Source: Mytilus edulis
Lineage: Eukaryota; Mollusca; Bivalvia; Mytilida; Mytilidae
Length of the DNA stretch: 64,000 bases
NCBI RefSeq assembly: GCF_963676685.1
Contig: NC_092351.1
Span: 40,972,733 to 41,036,732 of the forward strand
Direction: 5' to 3'
Shown: positions 26,301 to 39,008 of the stretch, piece by piece
Position numbering within the stretch: the first letter of the stretch is position 1
How the letters are laid out: every line of letters begins with the position of its first letter
Program-made: the position numbers and the translations under genes
Notes under the pieces: generated by a model
Told to the model about the DNA's origin: nothing
Database searches by the model: none
What the model saw: only the letters and a program-made list of their open reading frames with translations

Positions 26301-29300
26301 AGCACAAACAACATTTTCCAAAAGACCAAAAAAGTGAAAAGGTATATTTAAACAAAACGCATTTCATTTGACTAACAGGTCGAACAACTGATGTTCTTAA
26401 ACCCTGCTGACTGCCATTGGCGATTGACAAATAAAATTGATCACAAGATGTAACAAAATGGATCTTAATATAAATTTATTACTAAACAGAAAACAATTAA
26501 CTTGTGGCCACGATGTTATGCCACAAACATAAGGTGTCAATATATTTTTTGTACACCAGATCCGGATTTCGACAATTAATGTCTCTTCAGTGATGTTAGG
26601 GATCGAAACGGTATTTGGAAGGCCATATAAAAAGTACCCTCATTTTTAGAAAAAAGTACTCTCATTTTTAGATAGACTCTTGAATTTAAGAGTCAATATA
26701 GGATGAACGGATCATATTAAACGGAGGGAAAATATGATACAAGCCCAAACAAAAAAATATATACGCGTCTAAATTGAAAACTACGTTCAAACCTATGATT
26801 GCGTTGGATAAAAACCACAATTTTTATACGTGTGCATTTAAAGCAAATTTCGTTGAAGAAGGGTCTAAATACAGCACAAACAACATTTTCCAAAAGACAA
26901 AAAAAGTGAAAAGGTATATTTAAACAAAACGCATTTGACTAACAGGTCGAACAACTGATGTTCTTTAACCCTGCTGACTGCCATTGGCGATTAACAAATA
27001 AAATTGATCACAAGATGTAACAAAATGGATCTTAATATAAATTTATTACTAAATAGAAAACAATTAACTTGTGGCCACGATGTTATGCCACAAACATAAG
27101 GTGTCAATATATTTTTTGTACACCAGATCCGGATTTCGACAATTAATGTCTCTTCAGTGATGTTAGGGATCGAAACGGTATTTGGAAGGCCATATAAAAA
27201 GTACCCTCATTTTTAGAAAAAAGTACTCTCATTTTTAGATAGACTCTTGAATTTAAGAGTCAATATAGGATGAACGGATCATATTAAACGGAGGGAAAAT
27301 ATGATACAAGCCCAAACAAAAAAATATATACGCGTCTAAATTGAAAACTACGTTCAAACCTATGATTGCGTTGGATAAAAACCACAATTTTTATACGTGT
27401 GCATTTAAAGCAAATTTCGTTGTAGAAGGGTCTAAATACAGCACAAACAACATTTTCCAAAAGACAAAAAAAGTGAAAAGGTATATTTAAACAAAACGCA
27501 TTTGACTAACAGGTCGAACAACTGATGTTCTTTAACCCTGCTGACTGCCATTGGCGATTAACAAATAAAATTGATCACAAGATGTAACAAAATGGATCTT
27601 AATATAAATTTATTACTAAATAGAAAACAATTAACTTGTGGCCACGATGTTATGCCACAAACATAAGGTGTCAATATTTGTTTTTGTACACCAGATCCGG
27701 ATTTCGACAATAAATGTCTCTTCAGTAATGTTAGGGATCGAAACGGTATTTGGAAGGCCATATAAAAAGTACCCTCACTTTTAGAAAAAGAACCCTCATT
27801 TTAAGATAGACTCATGAATTTTAAGAGTCAATATAGGATGAACGGATCATATAAACCGGAAGGAAAATATGATACAAGCCCAACCGAAAAAATATATACC
27901 CGTCTAGATTGAAAACTACGTTCAAACCTATAATTGCGTTGGATAAAAACCGCAAGTTTTATACGTGTGCATGTAAAACAAATTTCGTTGTAGAAGGGTC
28001 TAAATACAGCACAAACAACATTTTCCAAAAGACCAAAAAAGTGAAAAAGTATATATATGTATAATTTTATAGTTTAACATTTTATGAGAGTTCATACGAC
28101 CTGAATGAAAGCAACTATTGACAATCGCAGGGACTTAAAAAAAACTCGAATGAGATGTGCTGACGATTTTGTACCAATTTGGCGTGGTTGCCAATTTGGT
28201 TGAAACTCATGAAATACAGATAGAAATTTTAATAAAAAAAATTCATGTGCAAGACAAAGAAATACAAACAAGTTTTATTTGGCCAAAATATTAGACCTTT
28301 TAGGTGTGTTTACTAACAATTGTTTACTCTTAAGTGTTTTGGAAAAAACAGTAAGGATGATAGAGATAAACTGTTTTTGTCATGAATTATATCGAATTGT
28401 ACAATGTTGTAGAATATCCATTGTTGAAGATGCACATAGACATTTTCGACACATGCTCTTTAAAGTCACTATTTTAATAATAATTCTAACTTTCCTTTCC
28501 TTCATTCAATATGTTCTAAATGTGTGTGTTGTATTTACGTCCTTAAACAAATTTCCTTTAATTTTCAATTGCCTACTGTGTACTTACTGTCTCAAAACAT
28601 TCTATAACCGCGGTTCCAATTTTCCCCACAAAAAACGGAGCCAGCCCCTAATGTTCTGACAATAAAGTAGTTTCTTTTCCTTAGTGACACCCTTTGTTTT
28701 TGCTCTTGTCAAGTAACAAATCATTGAATGATTATTTTGCTACAAAAAAAGTGTTACATACGGGTCGTCTTTTGGCCAATTGCATGAAATAGGCATCGTC
28801 ATTATAACTGGAATTTTCAGGTTTTCTTTTTCTTTGACTACAAAGTCCTTGTCATCTTTTTGCTCAATCTTAAAGAGAAAAATGTTAAGCATTATGTTTG
28901 AAGGCAATGACATGCATCTTCCCTGACTATAAAATAATAGAAAGCGATATAGCTGTTATATTGGATCGTTTTGCAATGATAATTGTTATAAGGTACCAGG
29001 ATTATAATTTAATACGCCAGACGCGCGTTTCGTCTACATACGACTCATCAGTGACGCTCAGATCAAAATAGTTATAAAGCCAAACAAGTACAAAGTTGAA
29101 GAGCATTGAGGACCCAAATATTCCAAAAAGTTGTACCAAATATGGCTAAGGTAATCTATTCCTGGAACAAGGCTTCAAATTTAAAACAAATATTATTCCC
29201 ATACGTAAAATTGCATTTATGAGAATGGCTTTATATATACTTCCATTAGAATATTGTGTCTATGAAATTGTTATGCTTATACGAAATATAGATTAAAAAC

Positions 29301-32300
29301 TGGACAAACTTGAAAAGGCTTAATTATTATTTTATGTTTTTATAGTGATTACGATTATAAAACAGTATTGACTCTGATCCCTTTTTTGACATTTTTACCT
29401 TTTATGTCTGTTTGTTTTGTCGTTGTCAATATGATTGAATTTTATGTGACTGTCATAGGGTGAGAGGTATAGCTACCTATAAATACAATTTTACTCCATC
29501 TACATAAAAAAAAAATGCATTTACCAAGTCAGGAAATGACAGTTGTTATCCATTCGTTTGATATGTTTGAGCTTTTGATTTTGCCATTTGTGTAGGGACT
29601 TTACGTTATGAATTTCCTCGTTTTTTTTTATTCATTTTACTTTCTCAGAAATTTAACCATCCCCATTGCCTTGCTTTCCTTTAAATTTAATCGTTTGTAT
29701 CATTATGTGCATACGTATGCAATTAGTATCTTTCATTGATTTGATTTAAAGTATACTAGTAAAAAAATATCTTAATAAAATGTCTTATAAAAATATGTAC
29801 CGCAACAATTTATTTCCTATAGAAATTTCAAAAAAGAATGTGAACATTTTACATAGTTTCCTAAATTTCAATCCACCTGACTGATACTTCTAAAATTATG
29901 TACATGAAACAAGAGATCAAATAATCATTATATATTTTTCGTCTAATTGTTTTGTTAAAATTACTTTAAAAAGTTCATGTGTGAAAAAAGTGTTTGTTAT
30001 GGTACATGTTCACTTATTTGAATCTTTGTCCAGCCTGAATAATAAAATTGGACTGTGAAATGAAAATTTGCCCATAGAACATTTAAAAAACAATCTTAAA
30101 TATTCATCTGAACCCACTTTAATTGTTAATTTCTGTGTCATTTGGTCCCTTGCGATCGTGGAATGGAGGCTTATTTGCAACCATACCACATCTTCTTTTT
30201 TATATTGTTATTTCATTTTTATTATTTAAAACTGAACACTCAGATATAAAGGTTCTTTTTATAATTTTGATACCCATATGATAGGTTTTCTAAAGCGATT
30301 GGGACTCATATTTTGCAAGACACAGTAAAACAAGTGCAAACAAAACTATAGATGGTTGCGTAAGCTTTTTTTTTCAATAGTTTTTGAATGATCATAAAAA
30401 TACGCGGCCGGAAATAAAAGTAGAATCGTCTTCACAATTTGCAGAAATCATTTAGTCAACATGCTTTCAAGTTGCCCAGAAAGAGGAAAACGTGAAGAAA
30501 ACGTGCAAGCATTTGCCAAACGCGTGCGTTAGAAAAAAAAAGGCAGAAATTTATCAATCCGGTGGTTCTAGCTCAACTTATGAGGGTTTTCATTGATTGG
30601 TCATCTCATGACTTACTTAAAATGGAAGTGAATTCCGTCATTTGCAAACTGCCGCCAAAGCAGCTGTTTTGGAAAATAAATAAATGCATTTAATGGACTA
30701 AGCAAGACATACTTGCCATATAGCCAATAGGCATGGGGATCTCTTACTCGAAATATGGCTGATTACCAGGTTGATGAATCCATGAATTCAAAAGACGGGA
30801 GACACTGCATTTACGAGTCATAAAAGACTTAAGGGATATAATAAAAATGCCTATTTGTTTAATAATGCGCCAGAGGTTTTTACTAGTTAGAGTATCAAAA
30901 GGCTTGAAGAATTTTCCAAAAGTCAGTATTTAAAAGATTTTGGTATTTTCTGTTATACTAAACAACCAACATTCGGAACATGCTCAAATTGGATTTGATA
31001 AGACAGTATAATTTAAAAGGAAAATTAAAGAAATAGGTCTTTCTTCAAAAAGAAAACAAATTACATAGGTTATGTTATTTATGAAAACGTAAAAAGAACA
31101 GATTAGGCCAACGGAATGCAATTAAATCTTCAAGGTCACTTTCAACTGTTAAAGTAATTAGGCGTTTTATGGGAGTGACCGTTTTTATGGAATATTTCCT
31201 TCAAATTGATAAAAAAAAAAAACAACAACAGCTGAACCAATCGCTGAGCTAACAACGAATTAGCAAAGTATAATTTGTCAGGAAGCTTTTGCGTCATAAA
31301 AATTAGTTAAACACCTCAAACATATTCAGATATAAATAAAACATAAAATTAATATTATTTTACCAGTGACAACTGTATAGAAAATGTAAAACGCAGCGAT
31401 GTAAAAAATGAAAAATACTGAAAAGTTTTTACTAAAATTCACCTAAAGCTTTTAAAAAGTTGTCAAAAAGACAAGTTTATAATAACAGAATGTTCATGTT
31501 GGCATCAGGAATTTCGACTTATAATTGCAAAATTTATTTATTTCACAAACAGAAAATACGTGTGTCGATTTCTAACCAAGATTAGTGCCCCCTCTTAGTA
31601 TGGCAATTATAGTGAAACAGGTAAAATTGATACAGAAATAAGCAACAACAATATTGCAGTTGACGTATTTCATTATAATCAATTATAAAACAAACTTATG
31701 GAACCTAACATTTATAAACTAGAATTAATAAAAAGTCTCTCATGTTACAGGAGTAGCAAAAAGACCCTGAACTTTTACACATTGTTTAAGAACTAACATC
31801 TGAAATATCAAAGCAAACTATAAATTTCAGTTCCAAATGATAGAGGAAATGTTATACTATCTATCATGGTCTGGTGATTAGAAGCGCAGTTATACATCTC
31901 GGGTTATACAAAAGATGATGTTATGGACGGTCATCGTGATTTAAATTATTGCAAATTGTTTTACAGCATCAAACAAAAATACCTAGGGCATATCGATATT
32001 AAGATTGTATAAATACTTAACGATTCATTAACCTGTCAAATGAGAAGCTAAAAAAACCAACCAATATTACCACTTAAAAACAAATATCCTCCTCAATTGT
32101 TTTAATACCAGTTTCATTTGTTTCGGTAAAATAATATTTATTACGATGGCAAACAGAATAATATGTCGGTAAATGAAACAAATCTTGCACATAAAAAAGA
32201 AAAAAGTAAAACATCAATCTGATACTAATCTATTAGTATCAATTAATGAAACAAAGTTTAAGATGAATCAAAAGCATGCTTAACAGGTTAGAGAATCAAA

Positions 32301-35300
32301 ACGGGAAATATTCCAAAGAGATAAAAGCCCGACCATAGAACACAAACAGCAAAAGGACACCAATTGGTCTTCAAAGCAGCGAGAAATCATAAAATCCAAA
32401 AGGTCACATGTTTGAAGGACTTGCAAGTTTTGATACTTCTCTTACGAAACCAACTTAATTTATACACTTTACAATTATCTCCATGACCGTACATTATTCC
32501 CAATAAGCATCAGACTTCTTGCGTCTTCATACCATTGTAGTATGGTAAACAACAGACTAAACTATTAAAAGTCTTCATACTCTTATTTCTAAAGTTTCCT
32601 AACAATATGGCACTTTTTAATGCAGGTCAAAGATTTTAAATAGAAAGATCCGAAATTTGGCATACTACTGATACATTCATGATCTCTGCTAAAAGTAAAA
32701 CTTAAACAGACATTTTAACTATATGAAAGATATTCAACACATTTGGAGGTATAAAGCTAGCTGATTTTATCCTTTACCTGACTCTATTAAAAATGCTATA
32801 AAGCTTTTGTTTTTCAAAGCGACAGGCTTACTTTGATCGATAACTTCTTTAGACCAAAGCTTTGAATTTATAATTGTGTCTGTTCCAAAGCCGGTTCGTT
32901 AGAGTGAAGTAAGACAATTGTCGTCAAACAATCGTTATGGTGATTGTTTACGTATAACCAGAGATGGAACTACCAGTAATTTCAGAAACGGCCTAACCAA
33001 AGTGATTACATAAATACTTGACGGTACAATTATTTTGCTTGTCTTTCAATTCGAAAATCTATCAAATATATAAAACATAATTATCTATTTGATATTCCAA
33101 GCAATGTATTCTTAAACTTACTTTTATACCCGCCATGAAATTATCTGACATTTGTATTGGAGTGGGAGCTTTCAAACCATTTTCCCATGCCTGTATTCCA
33201 CACTTAACTAACATATTGGGACGATATTTATTTGTCCAGTGTTTTTCTTGTAGAAAACCTTTTCCATGAAGTAAATCATCCATGGTTAGTGATTTTGCCT
33301 TTACATCTTCAATTTTGTCATCATTTATATACCATGTAATGTCATAGGTATATTTAGCATCCAAACCGTCGCATTTACAATCGAAAACTGCTCTGCTATA
33401 AACCATATGTTTTTTTAAATCTGTTAATTCCTTCTGTTTCATGAAGAACTGAAACAACATATGGCTTTCGAAGCTTTATATCTGGGTATTCTGGAAAAAA
33501 AACGAAACCTTTCACAATTTAACCTTCATTTGTAGATTCTAAAACTTTTTATAGTACTTAAAAATGTTATGTGAAATAAACAAACCTGTGAATGAAGAAT
33601 ACAAACTATATCAAATGCGGATATAAAGTATGGAGAAAGTATTATTTTCATAATTCTATATTTATTTGATTAAGTTTGGAATTTTAAACATAATTAGAGC
33701 AGAACAAAACCCCTTTTTGAGAAATTAAAATTTTATATTTCGGAAATATATAAAGTTTTGTTTAATATTTAAAATTAAGTTCGAAATTGCTTTTTCACGA
33801 AAGAATAAAATATTGCATTCCACTACTAATACACTTCTATACACCTGAACAAAATAGTGCTTACTCATCACACAATTTGTCTGTGATTTCATAAAAGGGA
33901 TATGATAAGACAGATTTTTTCAGATTTGTAAAATACTTTTAGAACATTTTTGCTTATTGAAAATAGAGGACCGGCTTCAACCATTAACAGCTGATATAGC
34001 AAAGGTGTCGTCAAATTAATTGGTAATGTATTGATAAATAAAATACACTATTATTTTTTTTTAATATTTCAAAGGTGTATCAGTTTTTGATGGGGTTTCT
34101 AATTTGTGTTTTGTGTTTTGTGTTGTTGTCTGCTGAAATTTCCATTTTTATTAATGACGTTGTAAGTTTATTTCCGACTTATATGTTTGAATGTCCTTTT
34201 TTCGCCTTTTTTGTGTAATTTTTATAAGAAAGTTTGAGTCAAATAGAATTACTGCCCCACGCAAATATATGATCGCACAGGTAAGTATACAAATAAACAT
34301 TGTATAAAAGTGACACCTAACATCCACGTATTCCAACATCAATCCGAATCCCGATAGCAAACAATCTTATTCGGAAGACTCCGTATACATACTATAAGTA
34401 CTTTATTGTAATTATATTACAAAATATTGATCACCTGATGCTAGTATTTCTAGACTTGCAATTGCTTTACATCAATCCGACATTAATTTAATGTTTCGGC
34501 GGTTTTTGTATTATATGCTAATGATAAATGTATAACATTTATGAAAGGGTTTAAGCATTGTAGGCCCGCCATCATCAGGGATTTACCTATATCAATTTAT
34601 TTTAATTTTGTCGTTGTCAATAGATCTGCAATATTTTTATGCTTTTTATTATAGTATTAATGAATGGGTGTTTTTATAATGGCCCTGTTATATTTCCAAG
34701 GTCTGTAATAATGGTCGAGGAAGTCTGTAATGGCCCGAGGCAACGCCGAGGCCATTATTACTGACCGAGGACATATACATTTGTAACAGGGCCATTATAA
34801 AAACACCCATTTCTTAATACATTTATTAACCAACTGAACAAAAGTAAATGTGTTGCTACCAACTTGATGTACTGTCTTACTCTTTTAATGACAGTTTAGT
34901 TTGAAAAAAATAATTTGTACTTCACCATGATAAAGCTTTAAATATACCAAATATCCAAATAAAGTTGAAAGAAGTTATGTGTTGAAAAACAGGATGAACA
35001 GTGATCCTCTTTAATGTTTGTTGTTGGTTACTAAATAAAACAAAATACAAAAAGGTATTATACTCTTTACAACTTATCTTATTAACTTTATTAAAAACCC
35101 TAACTGGGCTTAATACAGACAAACTAGGCATTAATACAGGGCCATTACAGAAAAAAAACAGGGCCATTACAGAAAAAACAGGGCCATTACAGAAAAACAG
35201 GGCCATTACAGAAAAAAAACAGGACCATTACAGAAAATATGTAATTTTTAATAAATAGTCATTTTTGGCAATAGTGTACTTAGTTGGTTGATAAAAGCTA

Positions 35301-38300
35301 TTATTGGTTTGCTTGAAAATATTTCGTTGCAAACTGCATCCTGTTTTAGTAGGTCCCAATGTTTACTCATGCATGGTTTTAATTTATGAATGCATGGATT
35401 AAATTTCGTTGCCAATATTAAAGGAATTTCCTTTGTGTTTTGTTTGGCCTTTTTTCTTATTAAATCAGATCTATTACATGATAATGCCTCAGTTATGTAC
35501 TTTTCGATTTCAATCTCCTTGTATCCTCTCTTTAATAACTTCAATCTGAACTGTAACAAAATATATTGTAAATCAACATCATTATTTGTTGTTCTAATGT
35601 ATCTGATTACTTCGCCCTTGATAAACCCTGCAAACGCATGTCTACTGTGACAGCTTTTACGATCTAGATAAAGGAAGCCATTTGTCGGTTTAAAGTGTGT
35701 TTTCACATCCAAAATATTTTCATTAGAAAATCTAGTTCCTTTGAAAATATTAACATCAAGAAATATTATTTCTTTAGATGAGAATTCTTGTGTGAATTTC
35801 AGGAACGGATGATGATTATTTGCTAACTCTAGCAAATCCTTTATTTCCTTCGAATCGCCGTGATATATTAATATAATATCATCACGATACCTTCCATAGA
35901 AAAATATATTTTTTCTATTTTCAAACTTAGAAAGAATTTCTTTCATAATTTTATACATAAGTATATCACAGATTTCCGGGCTTGGCACTGCTCCTATCAC
36001 GGCTCCTATTGTTTTGTATAAAAGAGACACCTAACATCCACGTATTCCAACATCAATCCGAATTCCGATAGCAAACAATCTTATTCGGAAGATTCCGTAT
36101 ACATACTATATGTATTTTATTGTAATTATATTACAAAATATTGATCACATGATGCTAGTTTTACTAGACTTGCAATTGCTTTACATCAATCCGATATTAA
36201 TTTAATGTTTCAATGTTAAAATAAACACACGTAGTGTTTTATTCATGAGTATTGCTACTTTTGATGATTAAAAAACAATAAATGTAAAAGATAGGCGAAA
36301 GATACGTTATAGGGGAGATTGGGGTAAGTGGACATGTGGGGTAAGTGGTCACTGCGTTAGTTATTTCCGGTAGCTGTCTTAATGCAAGTTGTCTCCCGTC
36401 AGACACGTAGCTGATCAACACAACGAACAGTCAAAGAAAAGTTAAAAGGTAAATTGAAGGTCAATGCACCTTAGTAGTAAATATTCAGGCATATGATTTT
36501 TTTTGCTGGTTGCGATAATGGAAGGAGAGATAATTAGTAGTTATAATGAATCATACGTTTGTTTTAATAACATAACACACAGAAATCTGTCCCGTTCGGC
36601 GACAAACGTTCGTGAATGCATACTTGAGATTCTTAAAACGACAAATATGGCCTTAAAATGAGACTTTCAATGATTCTTTTGATAGTACAATGGCATAAAA
36701 TTACACAACTAGCTAAATAAAAACATCCTGCTTCTGCAATACGGCGGCATACATGTCGTATACCCGCCGAATATGTACGTTCTCAAAATTGTCTTTTACA
36801 ATAAATGTATGTGGGATTCCGTTGAAAATAACTTGACTTGATCGAACTTGGATATCAAGGATTACGATTCAAACCCAAAGACTTGTTTATCTGTGCGGAA
36901 AATTGCTGCTTTGAGTAAAACAGAAGAAGCGGTGCCGTGTTGCAAGTAGCTTTCAATATGACGTCATATCATTCATTAAAAAAACAGAAATTTGCATAAA
37001 ACATATCCTAAAGCAGATCAGTGCACACAAACCCCCTTTATGCTTAGTTATAATTCAATAGCCACAACAAATGCATCATAATAAAATGTATCACTTTAAA
37101 TGGTCGACAAGGAATAAATTTGTTTCCGTTTCTTGAAAAACACGATAACAACCGAGGTGTCCACTTACCCCATTACCATAAAAAAAATAAACATACTTGG
37201 TATGTGTCTTTACTTTTCTATTGTTTTGTGTTGTGCATCAAAATTTATGAAAACTTGCAAAAGGTTATAAAAGGCTTTCCAAAGGATTTTTAGGTACATA
37301 TGAACAAATCCAAAAGAAAAAAAGGGGGGGGGGGGGGGGTAAAAGCATGTTTAATTTGCTACATCTCAAAGAGCTCGAGAATCTGATAAACAGTTACAAA
37401 TATTAGCCAATGTTTGTAAATAATATGTGTTCTCCCGCAATCTTGTATATCGACGGCAGTCTCAGTTGTTAAATATGTATATATATATATATAGTGTATA
37501 AAACACTCATATAAAGCAATACAACCAACATCTTTTTTATTTCAGCAAAAAGGCTAGAAACAAAAAAGGATGGACTCCAAAGCAAGGAAAGTGGGGGCAT
37601 GTCTAAATTGAAAGCATCAAAGTTATATAATATACCAAGAACAACACTACTTCGGAGACTGAAAACTATGGATCTGGATTCACCAGCAACAAAAGCCACA
37701 GTACTTGCCATAAAGGATGAAGAAGCTCTGGTCGGGCATATACTAAGAATGGAGGAAAGAGGGTTTGGTTTAACTATCACAGATGTCCGAAAGCTAGCCT
37801 ACGAGATAGCCGTGAGGTCGGGGAGAAAGCATTGTTTTAACAATGATAAGAAAAGTGCCGGTTATGATTGGTGGCAATGTTTTAGAGATCGGCATCCATG
37901 TTCATCTGTACGCATACAAGAGGGTCTTAGCGCAGCACGAAGTTCAATGCTGAATCCAAATGTCATTTCAGCTTACTTTCAAAAGCTTGGAAGTTTCATG
38001 GATAAACTGAACATTAAGGATAAGCCCCAGCAAATTTTTAATGCGGATGAGACTGGCGTGAGTACCGTACATGATCCATCAAAGGCTGTCGGTAAAAGAG
38101 GCCAAAAGAGTGTGCATTCCAAAACAAGCGGAGAACGAGGCGAAAATGTAACTGCGTTATGCTGTGTGAATGCAGAGGCAAGAGTTCTACCACCAATGCT
38201 CATCTTTAAGGGACAAAGAGTAAGCCAAACATTGATGGGCAATGCACCAGCAAAAACATTATTTGCATGCATTTAGAGTTCATTTATTGTTACCTGTACT

Positions 38301-38972
38301 TATTGTAACGGGAACTACATGGATGACAACTCTGACGATGAAGACTGGGGTAAATGTTCGAGATGTAGCGATTGGTATCATGAGTGTCGTATACTGGAAA
38401 GTGTGGGCATAAACTTTTACACTTCGTGTGTAACAAACATTGACATGTTTCAAATTTTGACCAATTATTATAGTGGATTGTGTTGTCAATATTTATCATG
38501 ATCATTAAATATGTTATATCCTCTTAATATCATTGGATATTAATTTAAAGATTTACCAAATCAAAACATTAAAAAAAAAAAAAGAAGTGCTGAAGCACTA
38601 TCCAAAAAAAGTGGATAACACTAAACAGACAAACCCGGGAACAAATAAGACAAGACACACAAGGACAAATAACAACATATAACATCGAAACTAAAAACAA
38701 ATGAGAAACACGGACCCGAAAAAAACACTTTAATAGGCGACTTCAGGTGCTCCAGAAGGGCTTTGAATTTTCCCTTGTAACTATAAATACATGTATTTGG
38801 AAGAATGATTGATTGACATATAATTACAAACGTGTCATGCATAATCAGGACGAAAACACAAATTAAACAGAACAGAATGGCATACCATTAAAAGGGAAGA
38901 GTTTGGGTCGATTTTAGAACGCAGCAATCATGACTAGAACCTTTGTTTCCATCGGGATATTTGAAGAAGTCA

Positions 38973-39008
<36 letters not shown>

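Noticed and set aside
28279..28659. A 126-codon open frame on the plus strand
   Set aside because: It is AT-rich, dominated by F, L, I, C and N, has no recognisable motif and lies inside an intron. It is consistent with chance.
34922..35258. Frames with repeated 'MALFF.CNGPV' or 'GPLQKN'
   Set aside because: They derive from the 19-22 bp tandem array and not from a gene.
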